Source: Arsukibacterium sp.
GTDB taxonomy: Bacteria; Pseudomonadota; Gammaproteobacteria; Enterobacterales; Alteromonadaceae
NCBI RefSeq assembly: GCF_018402695.1
Contig: NZ_JAGYIM010000024.1
Span: forward strand, 310,001 to 374,000
DNA length: 64,000 nucleotides
Direction: 5' to 3'
This document shows, one piece after another, positions 1 to 7,933 of this stretch (position 1 is the stretch's first letter; every line of letters begins with the position of its first letter). A model generated the notes under the pieces. The model did not search any database, was not told where the DNA came from, and worked only from the letters and a program-made list of their open reading frames with translations. The position numbers and the translations under genes are program-made.

Positions 1-1
1 C

Positions 2-442
2 ACCGGCATGGGTGTGATGGGCATGATTGGGATGCTGGTGCTGATGGGGATAGTGGTCAATAACGGTATAGTACTGGTCGACAGGATTAATCAGGACCGC
101 GAGTTATGGCCGTTGCAGGACCTTAAAACCACTATTATTCACGCCTGTGAAGCCCGTTTAAAACCGATCTTAATGACGGTGTCGACCACCGTGCTGGGCT
201 TGTTGCCGCTGGCGATGGGTGGTACCCAGATTGGTGGCGGTGGCCCCAGTTATGCGCCGATGGCGATTGCCATTATTGGTGGGTTATTATTTTCGACCTT
301 AACCAGTTTACTGCTGGTGCCACTAACCTATTACGGCTTGCTGAAACTGCGCGGCGCCTGTGGCCGGCTGGTTAGCCGCAGCAGAAAAATCAGCGACAAA
401 GTATTGCTGGCAAACAAACCTGGCCAACAACCTCCGGGCTAA
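2..442 (+). CDS. RND-family efflux pump inner-membrane protein, C-terminal fragment
   Basis: Only the last 146 codons lie in the window and the frame is open to the left edge, so the gene begins upstream. The fragment carries the hallmark RND stretch GIVVNNGIVLVDRIN, followed by KPILMTVSTTVLGLLPLA and two further hydrophobic segments, which correspond to the last transmembrane helices of AcrB/CzcA-type proton-driven exporters. The GGGGPSYAPMAIAIIGG segment is typical of the hydrophobe/amphiphile (HAE) branch rather than metal exporters, but substrate cannot be judged from the tail. It probably ends an efflux operon with an adaptor protein upstream. The next gene starts 74 bases later and is functionally unrelated. 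Confidence 0.9.
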   Translation, partial: TGMGVMGMIGMLVLMGIVVNNGIVLVDRINQDRELWPLQDLKTTIIHACEARLKPILMTVSTTVLGLLPLAMGGTQIGGGGPSYAPMAIAIIGGLLFSTLTSLLLVPLTYYGLLKLRGACGRLVSRSRKISDKVLLANKPGQQPPG

Positions 443-516
443 TTTAACGTTGCGGCCGGCGGGCAGAGTTCATACAATGCCTGCCGCCCTGCGTAAGTTC
501 GCCACCGAGAGTTGTA

Positions 517-1077
517 ATGGACGCTTTATTTTCCTCGTTTTCTGCTGTCGCCATTGCTGAAATTGGCGATAAAACCCAATTATTATCGTTATTTCTGGCG
601 GCGCGGTTCCGGGCCAAAGGTGCCATTATTGCCGGCATTCTGGTTGCGACTTTATTAAACCATGCGGCATCAGCCTGGCTGGGTGTCTGGCTGGCGCAGT
701 TTATCGCCCCGGCCATTGGCCCCTGGTTACTTGGCGGCTCTTTTATTGTTGTTGGTTTATGGCTGCTTATTCCGGATAAAGATGACAGTAATGAAACCGG
801 GGTACTGAGATACGGCGCGTTTGCGGCCAGTTGTATTTTATTTTTTCTGGCTGAAATTGGTGATAAAACCCAGATCGCAACGGTTATTCTGGCGGCGACT
901 TTTGAGGACGCCGTCTGGATGGTGATCTGGGGTACTACCCTTGGCATGCTGGCGGCCAATGTGCCTGTAGTATACGCCGGCAGCTGGCTGCTCCAAAAAA
1001 TCTCGCTGGATTGGGCCCGGCGTATCGCCTGCGCGGTCTTTATCATCCTTGGGGTAGTAACCATACTCTCAGCATAA
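517..1077 (+). CDS. UPF0016/GDT1 (TMEM165) family cation exporter
   Basis: A 186-residue membrane protein with two internally repeated halves, each holding the family signature E-x-G-D-K-T (AEIGDKTQLLSLFLA near residue 15 and AEIGDKTQIATVILA near residue 113). The duplicated motif and six predicted helices define UPF0016/GDT1. Characterised bacterial members (Vibrio cholerae MneA) export Mn2+ and eukaryotic relatives move Ca2+/Mn2+ against protons. Here the role is inferred to be Mn2+ export across the inner membrane. The length is normal for the family. The long frame on the opposite strand over the same bases is a shadow. Confidence 0.93.
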   Translation: MDALFSSFSAVAIAEIGDKTQLLSLFLAARFRAKGAIIAGILVATLLNHAASAWLGVWLAQFIAPAIGPWLLGGSFIVVGLWLLIPDKDDSNETGVLRYGAFAASCILFFLAEIGDKTQIATVILAATFEDAVWMVIWGTTLGMLAANVPVVYAGSWLLQKISLDWARRIACAVFIILGVVTILSA

Positions 1078-1182
1078 GGAATTTAAGCTACCTATTATCA
1101 GCCAGGGTTCAGCCGGGATCGGTTCTGATAGCGTCATGCAATAAGAAATGCAGCCAGATCGCGGCAGCCACAGAGAACCTTT

Positions 1183-1752
1183 ATGATGAAATTAATGCTT
1201 ATTAGTGCGGGTTTGCTAACTTTTATACCGGCTGCTGTTTTCGCCGATACGGTGCTGACCGAGCAAAACCTGAGCCGGCTGGAAGCGGCTTTGCCGAAAC
1301 TGGCAAAAATAAAACAGGATGATGTGAGATCACTGCACAATGTAAGACTGCAGCGCCACTGTGACTGGTCGCGCCATGCCATTGAGGTAAGGGCCCAGCA
1401 GCAGGGTAAAAGCTACCTGGCCGAGGTAGATAACATACTGGCTGAACATCAGTTAAGCCCGTCATTATTTATGGAGCTGACAGCTAAAAGCAGCTGGCCA
1501 CTGCTCCGGTCACTGCAGCCGGTATTGTCAGTTACCCGGCAAACTCTGGCATTTTTACCGCAAGCGCAGCGTGATCAGGCCGAACAATTACTGGCCCAGA
1601 CCGACAATATGACCCAGGTGGTAGAGCCATGTTTGTCTGAGGCGGATAGCATCGCGTTGCGTCAGCACCAGCAGCGCTTAATTGCCCTGGCCAGCAAACT
1701 GCCGGGCAGTATTTTGCCGGTGCAACCGGGTGCCGCGGCCAACCCTGATTAA
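1183..1752 (+). CDS. Exported protein of unknown function
   Basis: I do not recognise a family. The 189-residue product begins with a convincing signal peptide (MMKLMLISAGLLTFIPAAVFA, cleavage expected before DTVL). The mature part is mostly helical and Gln/Leu rich, with two cysteines (in QRHCDW and VEPCLSE) that could form a periplasmic disulfide. Two ATG codons are adjacent at 1183 and 1186 and either could be used. The gene lies 105 bases after the GDT1-type exporter and 34 bases before the NYN gene, all on the plus strand, so co-transcription is possible. A small helical periplasmic protein is all that can be said. Confidence 0.7.
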   Translation: MMKLMLISAGLLTFIPAAVFADTVLTEQNLSRLEAALPKLAKIKQDDVRSLHNVRLQRHCDWSRHAIEVRAQQQGKSYLAEVDNILAEHQLSPSLFMELTAKSSWPLLRSLQPVLSVTRQTLAFLPQAQRDQAEQLLAQTDNMTQVVEPCLSEADSIALRQHQQRLIALASKLPGSILPVQPGAAANPD

Positions 1753-1786
1753 CCCCATTTCGCCGCGGAAACAGTTAAGGAACACA

Positions 1787-2263
1787 ATGAATAGTGTCAC
1801 CATTTTGGTTGATGTACAGAATATCTACTACACCAGTCGCCAGGCTTTTGGCAAAAGCTTTGACTACAACGCCTTCTGGGCAGAAGTGACAGCCGGGCGC
1901 AAGGTGGATAAAGCCATAGCTTATGCCATAGACCGCGGCGATGAAAAGCAGCGCCAGTTTCAGAATATTCTGCGGGCTATCGGTTTTGAAGTAAAACTGA
2001 AACCCTTTATTCAGCGTGCTGACGGCTCGGCCAAGGGCGACTGGGATGTGGGTATTACCCTGGATGCAATTGAATATGGCCAGCACAGTGATCTGTTGGT
2101 ACTGGCCTCGGGTGACGGTGACTTTGCCCTGCTGGCTGAGCGTTTGATCAGCAACTACCAGACTGAAGTCGAGGTTTACGGTGTCCCAAGCCTGACGGCA
2201 CAGGCGCTGGTGAATGCCGCCAGCCGCTTCATACCCATTGGCCCGGCACTATTGCTCGGTTAA
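1787..2263 (+). CDS. NYN-domain (LabA/DUF88-like) putative ribonuclease
   Basis: A 158-residue protein of the NYN family, which has a PIN-like nuclease fold. The N-terminal VTILVDVQNIYYTSRQ supplies the first acidic residue of the active site, and LLVLASGDGDFALLAERLIS supplies the conserved S-G-D-x-D-F with two more. The C-terminal strand VEVYGV and the LVNAASRFIPI helix complete the LabA-like module without the extra domains of longer relatives. An open frame runs upstream from 1682, but ATG 1787 follows TTAAGGA at about 7 bases and matches the usual family start. RNA cleavage is predicted from the family; the target is unknown. Confidence 0.85.
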   Translation: MNSVTILVDVQNIYYTSRQAFGKSFDYNAFWAEVTAGRKVDKAIAYAIDRGDEKQRQFQNILRAIGFEVKLKPFIQRADGSAKGDWDVGITLDAIEYGQHSDLLVLASGDGDFALLAERLISNYQTEVEVYGVPSLTAQALVNAASRFIPIGPALLLG

Positions 2264-2282
2264 GCCAGGCGACTGCACCGCT

Positions 2283-3506
2283 TTAAAAAAACGTTGCCAG
2301 TTGTTGTAACGGCCGGTACTGATCGTCGACCAGCCACAAGTAACGCCATTTGTCGAAAGTAAGACAAGGATGCGAGGTACTAAGCAGCACAATATCACCT
2401 ACTTGTGGCGTCACGGTTGCGCTGTATTGCCAGAATGCATGCTGATCCATCACTTTTACTGTCTGACAATCGCCTAAGTTGTCACTGATAAGTATGCCGT
2501 CGCGGTAAATGGCATCAGCTTGCGGCAGACCGGCATCAAAGGCGGCATCACGTTTACCAAAGGCCAGAATGGCCAGCCCCGGCTCAGGTAACGACTGTAC
2601 ATATACTGCTATTTGCAATGCGTTGACAAGGCTGGAGCCAAGCTTAGCGGCCAGTTTGCTGCGCTTATCTACCGCATGTTGCGCCTGACAGTAAATGCCC
2701 TGATCATGGCTGACATAGCAACCGGGGCGCAGCACAATCTGCATGTTGGTTGGTACCGTGGCTTTGGTTAATTCCGCGGCCACAATATCGTACCAGGCCG
2801 AGCCAGCCCCGCTAATAAGCAACTGTGAGTGCGACAGTAACTGTTGTCGATACAGCGCTTTACAAAGTGCTGCAGCTTGCTGGGCGAATTGAGCAACGCT
2901 ATCTTTGACATTGTTGCTGTTAATTACGCCTTCATAGAACTCAATACCCGCCAGTGTCACGCCAGGCATTCCGGTAAGCTGTTGCGCCAGAGCCAATGCT
3001 TGCTGATTAGTGCGGCAACCGCAACGTCCGCCCGGCACACCCAATTCAATCAGCACCGGCAGCTGCAGTTGCCGCGCCTGAAAGAAAGCTGACAGCGCCG
3101 CAGCGTTATCCGGATGATCAACACAGACAAACACCTCAATACTATCGGCCAGCAACGCGGCTACAATCTGCATATTGGCATTACCCACTAACTGATTGGC
3201 CAGAATGATCCGGCTGGCGCCCGCTTCAGCAGCAATTTGCGCCTGATACGCAGTTGCGACAGTTAAGCCCCAGGCGCCGGCAGCCAGTTGCTGTTGAAAC
3301 AACCAGGGGGTCATGGTGGTTTTACCATGGGGTGCCAGTAATACGCCGCTGGCATCAGCAAACTGCTGCATCCAGCGAATGTTATGGAGTACCGCTGGCT
3401 GCTTTAACAGCGCAGCAGGCAGACAGATATCATGCCCAAATAAAGTTGGTTCGGTGTTATCAGCTTCCGGCATCGCTGCTTTATGGTTTACTTTTTGGTA
3501 CTTCAT
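2283..3506 (-). CDS. DSD1-type PLP- and zinc-dependent D-serine dehydratase / D-threonine aldolase
   Basis: A 407-residue fold-type III PLP enzyme. The N-terminal alanine-racemase-like barrel shows LLAPHGKTTMTPWLF with the Schiff-base lysine near residue 62. The C-terminal domain holds SHPCLTFD, whose H-P-C triplet matches the zinc ligands of eukaryotic-type D-serine dehydratase (DSD1) and D-threonine aldolase. Predicted reaction: elimination or retro-aldol cleavage of a D-hydroxy amino acid. Translation is taken from ATG 3506, which follows GCAGGA; the frame continues to 3608 but lacks a good ribosome site there. It is divergent from the RpiR-type gene and shares its promoter region. RidA, which clears the 2-aminoacrylate released by such dehydratases, is encoded two genes away, which favours dehydratase activity. 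Confidence 0.87.
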   Translation of the reverse strand: MKYQKVNHKAAMPEADNTEPTLFGHDICLPAALLKQPAVLHNIRWMQQFADASGVLLAPHGKTTMTPWLFQQQLAAGAWGLTVATAYQAQIAAEAGASRIILANQLVGNANMQIVAALLADSIEVFVCVDHPDNAAALSAFFQARQLQLPVLIELGVPGGRCGCRTNQQALALAQQLTGMPGVTLAGIEFYEGVINSNNVKDSVAQFAQQAAALCKALYRQQLLSHSQLLISGAGSAWYDIVAAELTKATVPTNMQIVLRPGCYVSHDQGIYCQAQHAVDKRSKLAAKLGSSLVNALQIAVYVQSLPEPGLAILAFGKRDAAFDAGLPQADAIYRDGILISDNLGDCQTVKVMDQHAFWQYSATVTPQVGDIVLLSTSHPCLTFDKWRYLWLVDDQYRPLQQLATFF

Positions 3507-3584
3507 AACATCCTGCTTGTTGTTTTTTAAGTGTATTTTCACCATCACTTCAGTAAATGACTGTAATAAAGCCATTTTAATATT

Positions 3585-3612
3585 TACTTTCTGGCGTTGA
3601 TGGTACAAAGTA
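3585..3612. promoter_or_regulatory. Inverted repeat TACTTT-N16-AAAGTA, candidate operator
   Basis: TACTTT at 3585-3590 and AAAGTA at 3607-3612 are perfect inverted arms, 22 bases centre to centre (two helical turns). The same arms, spacing and inner sequence ATGGTAC recur at 11209-11236 before the TonB receptor. It lies between the divergent DSD1-type and RpiR-type genes. That it is bound by the adjacent RpiR-type protein is inference. Confidence 0.55.
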
Positions 3613-3647
3613 TCTTTATTGGTGATGTGAATGTTACTTTAGCAAAA

Positions 3648-3660
3648 GTTACTGAGTAAC
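3648..3660. promoter_or_regulatory. Palindrome GTTACTGAGTAAC, candidate operator
   Basis: A perfect 13-base palindrome (six-base arms around a central G) ends 26 bases before the RpiR-type start codon. A close relative, GTTACTTGGTAAC, sits 20 bases before the GH20 gene at 11121-11133. Its position at a likely promoter suggests autoregulation. Confidence 0.5.
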
Positions 3661-3686
3661 ACTATATAACAAAACAGGTATTAACG

Positions 3687-4550
3687 ATGAGTTATGAAAT
3701 TGATGTGCTGTCACGCATTTCTGAGCGGTTTGTCGAAATGAGCGAGTCAGAGCAGCGGGTCGCCCAGCTTATTCTGGACAACGTTAAAGCGGCAACCGAA
3801 ATGAGCATTGCCAAACTATCGGCTAATGCCGGGGTTAGCCAGGCTACGGTTACCCGCTTTGCCAGAACAGTAGAGTGCAAAGACGTACGCCAGCTTAAAG
3901 TTAAACTGGCCCAGTCGCTGGCGGTAGGCCAGCGCTTTGTCGAGGAGACACCCGATTTAGACGGCATTCAGGGCGTTTACGAAGCCATTAAAAACACCCT
4001 GGATTTAAGCCGCAAGTTGCTGGTTGAAGCAGATATCCGCCTCGCCGTCAGTTACCTGCAAAATGCGCGGATGATTTTTTGTATTGGGATGGGCGGCGGC
4101 TCATCGATTGGCTCGCAGGAGCTGCAATACCGGTTATTTCGCTTCGGCATGCCGGTATGCAGTTATCAGGATGGCTTGTTAACCCGAATGGTGGCGGCGG
4201 CGGTAGAGCCACAGGACGTAATGGTAGCCATTTCGCTTACTGGTAATACCGGTGAAATTATTGATTCAGCCGCCATTGCCAGACAGTATGGCGCTAAAGT
4301 CATCGCGATTACCAAGCCTGGCTCTGCGCTGGCGGCCAATGCCGATATCGTACTGGGCTTACAAGCTCCGGAAACCGACTTTATTTACAAACCATCGGCA
4401 TCGCGCTACGCCATGCTGGCGATTATTGATGTGCTGGCAACCGAAGTAGCCAAGCTGAATAAGCGCAAGTCGCGCGATAAGCTGCGCCGGGTAAAACTTT
4501 CACTCGACAGCCACCGCGGTGGTGATGAACGCCAGCCACTGGGAGATTAA
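3687..4550 (+). CDS. RpiR/MurR-family transcriptional regulator (HTH + SIS)
   Basis: A 287-residue regulator. Residues 1 to about 77 form the RpiR helix-turn-helix (SESEQRVAQLILDN..., AKLSANAGVSQATVTRFARTV). Residues from about 110 to 250 form a SIS sugar-phosphate-binding domain with the typical GMGGGSSIGSQELQYRL and AISLTGNTGEIIDSA segments. RpiR proteins sense phosphosugars such as GlcNAc-6-P or MurNAc-6-P; the ligand here is unknown. The gene heads a same-strand run with RidA (4 bases later), the symporter (1 base) and the M81 peptidase (10 bases), so it very likely controls this operon and, given the shared palindromes, the distant GH20 and TonB genes too. Confidence 0.92.
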   Translation: MSYEIDVLSRISERFVEMSESEQRVAQLILDNVKAATEMSIAKLSANAGVSQATVTRFARTVECKDVRQLKVKLAQSLAVGQRFVEETPDLDGIQGVYEAIKNTLDLSRKLLVEADIRLAVSYLQNARMIFCIGMGGGSSIGSQELQYRLFRFGMPVCSYQDGLLTRMVAAAVEPQDVMVAISLTGNTGEIIDSAAIARQYGAKVIAITKPGSALAANADIVLGLQAPETDFIYKPSASRYAMLAIIDVLATEVAKLNKRKSRDKLRRVKLSLDSHRGGDERQPLGD

Positions 4551-4554
4551 GCAG

Positions 4555-4947
4555 ATGACCATTACCCGCTACGGTATAGACCAAAGCACCGGTACCGGTG
4601 GCCAGCGCTTACCCTTTGCCAAGGCCGTAGAGGCTGGCGGCTGGCTGTATGTGTCAGGCCAGACCCCAATGCGCGATGGCGAAGTGGTTGAGGGGGGTAT
4701 TGTTGAGCAATCGAAGCTGGCCCTGCAGAACTGCCTGGATATTATGACCAGCGCCGGCTTTGCGCTTAGCGATGTGGTGCATGTCAAAGTGTATCTGACA
4801 GATGCCCGTTATTTCAGCAGTTTTAATCAGGTATTTGCCAGTGTATTTGCCGACGCGCCACCGGCACGGATCTGTGCCGTGGCAGATTTAGTGGTGGATT
4901 GTAAGGTAGAAGTGGACCTTACCTGTTACCGCGCCGACCGGGCCTGA
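4555..4947 (+). CDS. RidA-family enamine/imine deaminase
   Basis: A 130-residue YjgF/YER057c/UK114 protein. FAKAVEAGGWLYVSGQTP and the C-terminal PPARICAVADLVVDCKVEVDL are diagnostic; the arginine of ARICA and the glutamate of KVEVD correspond to the RidA catalytic pair (R105 and E120 in Salmonella numbering). The family hydrolyses 2-aminoacrylate and related enamines released by PLP dehydratases. The start at 4555 follows GGGAG at 9 bases; an open frame from 4519 overlaps the regulator and is less likely. Position inside this operon points to detoxifying the product of the divergent D-hydroxyamino-acid enzyme rather than a housekeeping copy. Confidence 0.93.
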   Translation: MTITRYGIDQSTGTGGQRLPFAKAVEAGGWLYVSGQTPMRDGEVVEGGIVEQSKLALQNCLDIMTSAGFALSDVVHVKVYLTDARYFSSFNQVFASVFADAPPARICAVADLVVDCKVEVDLTCYRADRA

Positions 4948-4948
4948 T

Positions 4949-6439
4949 ATGAACGGCGGCCACTTTTTATTTGGCTTTGGTTTATACCTGTTACTAATGA
5001 TTATCATCAGTTATCTGGTATCGCGCCGTCAGCACAGTAATGACGATTTTTTGTTGGCCGGGCGAAATGTCTCAGCCCGTCTGACTTTTGGCAGCACGGT
5101 GGCGACCATGATTGGCACTGGTACCAGTATGGGGGCCGTCGGTTTTGCCTACAACCATGGCTGGAGTGGCATGTTATACGGGGTCGGAGGGGCGGTGGGC
5201 ATTTTGCTTACGGCCTGGTTATTTGCACCGCTGCGACGCATGCGTTTTATGACCATGAGTGAAGAGCTGAGCTATTACGTTGCTGCTAATCTGTGGGTGA
5301 AACAGGCAAGTGCGGTCCTGATTTTTCTGGCGTCGCTGGGCTGGCTGGGCGCTCACATTATTGGCGGGGCGCTGTATTTATCCTGGGCCACCGGTATTGA
5401 CTTACTGTATGCCAAACTAATGATTGGCGGCGCTTACACCCTGTATGTGATGATTGGCGGCTACCGGGCAGTGATCTGGACTGACAGCATGATGGCCCTG
5501 GTGCTGTTCAGCGGCTTCTTGTTGATGGGCTACGCCGCGTTACAGGCAGTGGGTAGCCTGAGCCAACTTAATGTCGCGCTGACAAGTGCTACAGAAAGCG
5601 GTGTTATCACCCATATTTCATTGTTGCCGGCGATTTCACTGGCTGCCGTGGTCGCGGTGGGCGTACTGGCCACCCCGTCTTTCAGGCAACGGATCTATGC
5701 CGCAAGAGATGTCAGAACAGTGCGCCGCTCCTTTATCTGCTCTGGCTTGCTGTATCTGGCCTTTGCTGCGTTGCCGGCTTTAATCGGGATCTCGGCACGG
5801 GTTCTGAGCCCTGAACTGGCTAATCATCAGTTTGCTTTTACCACCCTGGCAGTGGTGCTGCTGCCGGGCTTACTTAGTATGGCAGTATTACTGGCCGGAT
5901 TATCTGCGACCTTGTCATCAGCCAGTTCTGATGCCATTGCAGCGGTATCGGTATTGATCCGTGATCTGTATCAGGGGGCGACCGGCACTATGCCCGAGGC
6001 GGGCAAAGCCATTTTGTACTCGCGGCTGGCAGTATTGCTGGTGTCTGGCCTGGCATTAACCCTGGCGCTACTGTCTGATGATTTAATCCGTTATATCACC
6101 GGCATGATCGCCACCCTGATGTCCGGCCTGTTTGTCTGTGCTTTGTTAGGGCGCTTCTGGCTGCGTTTCAGTTGGCAGGGAGCGCTGGCGGCAATGCTTA
6201 CAGCCATGTCCACTTCGTTAGCGATCCTGAATCACGCCGGTTGGCTGGCTTACTGGGGCAACCCCTGTTTACCGGCAGTAGCAGCTTCTATGCTGGCGGC
6301 GGTGGTAGTAAGTCTGGTCACGCCAGCGCCTGCTATCAGCCGGCAGCAGGCGCTGGCAATAATTACTGCCCAGCGCGAACCGGCCATGGCTACGTCGCAG
6401 CAGCCGGTAGTTCAATCACCCCACACCCGCAGCACTTAG
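4949..6439 (+). CDS. Sodium:solute symporter (SSS family)
   Basis: A 496-residue inner-membrane protein with about 13 predicted helices. The N-terminal SRRQHSNDDFLLAGRNVSARLTFGSTVATMIGTGTSMGAVGFAYNH is the usual SSS opening, and AVLLAGLSATLSSASSDAIAAVS carries the conserved serine-rich sodium-site helix. SSS carriers import sugars, amino acids, nucleosides or sialic acid with Na+. The specificity is not readable from sequence. The start overlaps the end of the RidA stop region (TGATATG), showing tight translational coupling. In this locus it is expected to move the trimmed substrate from periplasm to cytoplasm after the TonB receptor has brought it through the outer membrane. Confidence 0.92.
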   Translation: MNGGHFLFGFGLYLLLMIIISYLVSRRQHSNDDFLLAGRNVSARLTFGSTVATMIGTGTSMGAVGFAYNHGWSGMLYGVGGAVGILLTAWLFAPLRRMRFMTMSEELSYYVAANLWVKQASAVLIFLASLGWLGAHIIGGALYLSWATGIDLLYAKLMIGGAYTLYVMIGGYRAVIWTDSMMALVLFSGFLLMGYAALQAVGSLSQLNVALTSATESGVITHISLLPAISLAAVVAVGVLATPSFRQRIYAARDVRTVRRSFICSGLLYLAFAALPALIGISARVLSPELANHQFAFTTLAVVLLPGLLSMAVLLAGLSATLSSASSDAIAAVSVLIRDLYQGATGTMPEAGKAILYSRLAVLLVSGLALTLALLSDDLIRYITGMIATLMSGLFVCALLGRFWLRFSWQGALAAMLTAMSTSLAILNHAGWLAYWGNPCLPAVAASMLAAVVVSLVTPAPAISRQQALAIITAQREPAMATSQQPVVQSPHTRST

Positions 6440-6449
6440 CGGAGGACTA

Positions 6450-7904
6450 ATGCGTATTTTCACTGCATCACTGGCTACCGAAACTAATACGTTTTCGCCG
6501 ATGTATACCGACATTCATAGTTTTTATGACAGTTTTTATGCACCACCTGGTCGGCATCCGGCAACGCCAACCCTGTGCAGCGCGCCGCTGGTTGCCTGCC
6601 GGGAAATTGCCGCCGCCGACCCATCGCTCGAGGTGATTGAAGGCAGTTGTGCCTGGGCAGAACCTGGCGGTTTATTAAATCGCCAGTCGTATGAACAGCT
6701 GCGCGATGAAATATTGCAGCAGCTGCAACAGGCCATGCCGGTGCAGGCCGTATTGCTGGGGTTGCATGGCGCTATGGTGGCGCAGGGTTATGATGACTGT
6801 GAAGGGGACCTGCTAAGCCGGGTGCGGGCAATAGTTGGAGCCGAGGCTATTATCGGCGCTACGCTTGACCCGCATAGCCACTTAACGGCCCAGCGGCTGG
6901 CGGCAGCCAACCTGTTGATTGCTTTTAAAGAATTCCCGCATTTAGATTTTATGCAGCGGGCGCGTGAGCTGGTACAACTGGCCCTGGCTGCGGTAAGAGG
7001 TGATATTAAACCGGTGATGAGCAGTTTTGACTGCAGGATGATTGATGTATTGCCTACCAGCCACGAGCCGATGAAGTCTTTTGTCAGTAAAATAAGGCAA
7101 CTGGAGCAGCAAGCCGGGGTGTTATCGATTTCAGTGATCCATGGTTTTATGGCGGGCGATGTCGCCGATATGGGCAGCAAATTGCTGGTGATCACCGATA
7201 ATCAGCCCGAGCGGGGACAGGCACTGGCTACAACACTGGGAATGGAGCTGTATACATTTCGTGGCCGCACCTTGCCACAGTTCAATGACATCGCCAGTGC
7301 ACTGGATCTGGCCGCTGAGGTGAAGGGTACTACCGTACTGGCCGATGTCTGGGATAACCCGGGCGGTGGGGTTGCCGGTGACGGCACCCTGATTTTAGAG
7401 CAAATTATTGCCCGCAAGCTCAGCGGGGTAGCAGTGGGCACTATCTGGGATCCGATGGCGGTTAAATTGTGTTTTGCCGCAGGAGAAGGTGCGGTTATTG
7501 AGCTGCGTTTTGGTGGCAAAAGTGGCGCCACGGCCGGACCGCCCCTTGATAAGCAGGTAGTGGTAGAGCGGTTACAGGCCAATGCTGAGCAGCAATTTGC
7601 CGACAGCAGTGTACCGATGGGTGACTGTGCTTTAATAAGCTTTGAGGGTATTAAAGTGATTTTAAACAGTAATCGTTGCCAGTCATTCGACCCCAGTTTA
7701 TTCCGGGCGCTGGGAATTGCGCCGGAGCAATGTCGGATCCTGCTGGTGAAATCGACCAACCACTTTTATCAGGGCTTTGCGCCGCTGGCCGAGCAGGTGA
7801 TCTATGTCGATGCCGGGGCACCTTACCCCAGTGATCCGCGGCACAACGGTTATAAAAAGCTTAGCCGGCTGTTATGGCCAATCAATGACAGGCCATTTGA
7901 CTAG
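6450..7904 (+). CDS. M81-family metallopeptidase (MlrC/microcystinase C-like)
   Basis: A 484-residue member of the M81 family. The N-terminus MRIFTASLATETNTFSP, the LLGLHGAMVAQGYDDCEGD segment near residues 102-120, GATLDPHSHLT (D140, H142) and KEFPHLDFMQRA (H164) are conserved, giving a D-x-H plus distant H set that matches the zinc ligands described for MlrC. No signal peptide is visible, so it is cytoplasmic. MlrC cleaves linearised microcystin and a tetrapeptide that contain D-amino acids; other members are uncharacterised amidases. No mlrA, mlrB or mlrD gene is nearby, so microcystin is an unlikely natural substrate. The context (D-amino-acid enzyme, hexosaminidase) suggests a peptide or amide derived from cell-wall material. 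It ends the rpiR-type operon, converging on the GH20 gene. Confidence 0.88.
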   Translation: MRIFTASLATETNTFSPMYTDIHSFYDSFYAPPGRHPATPTLCSAPLVACREIAAADPSLEVIEGSCAWAEPGGLLNRQSYEQLRDEILQQLQQAMPVQAVLLGLHGAMVAQGYDDCEGDLLSRVRAIVGAEAIIGATLDPHSHLTAQRLAAANLLIAFKEFPHLDFMQRARELVQLALAAVRGDIKPVMSSFDCRMIDVLPTSHEPMKSFVSKIRQLEQQAGVLSISVIHGFMAGDVADMGSKLLVITDNQPERGQALATTLGMELYTFRGRTLPQFNDIASALDLAAEVKGTTVLADVWDNPGGGVAGDGTLILEQIIARKLSGVAVGTIWDPMAVKLCFAAGEGAVIELRFGGKSGATAGPPLDKQVVVERLQANAEQQFADSSVPMGDCALISFEGIKVILNSNRCQSFDPSLFRALGIAPEQCRILLVKSTNHFYQGFAPLAEQVIYVDAGAPYPSDPRHNGYKKLSRLLWPINDRPFD

Positions 7905-7933
7905 CCATTTGACTATCTCCGCACTACCCGCAG

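Noticed and set aside
444-1064. Long open frame (206 codons) on the minus strand
   Set aside because: It is the complement of the UPF0016 gene, whose duplicated EIGDKT motif is decisive; the minus product has no family features.
3583-3612. Plain sigma-70 promoter as the explanation of the TTTACTTT...TACAAAGTA element
   Set aside because: The spacing between TTTACT and TACAAA is only 15 bases and the arms form an exact inverted repeat, so an operator is the better reading; overlap with a promoter is still possible.
7202-7759. Minus-strand frame of 185 codons inside the M81 gene
   Set aside because: Shadow frame of a conserved enzyme; composition is serine/proline rich with no signal or ribosome site.
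6450-7904. True microcystin-degradation gene
   Set aside because: None of mlrA, mlrB or mlrD lies nearby and the neighbours belong to amino-sugar and D-amino-acid metabolism.
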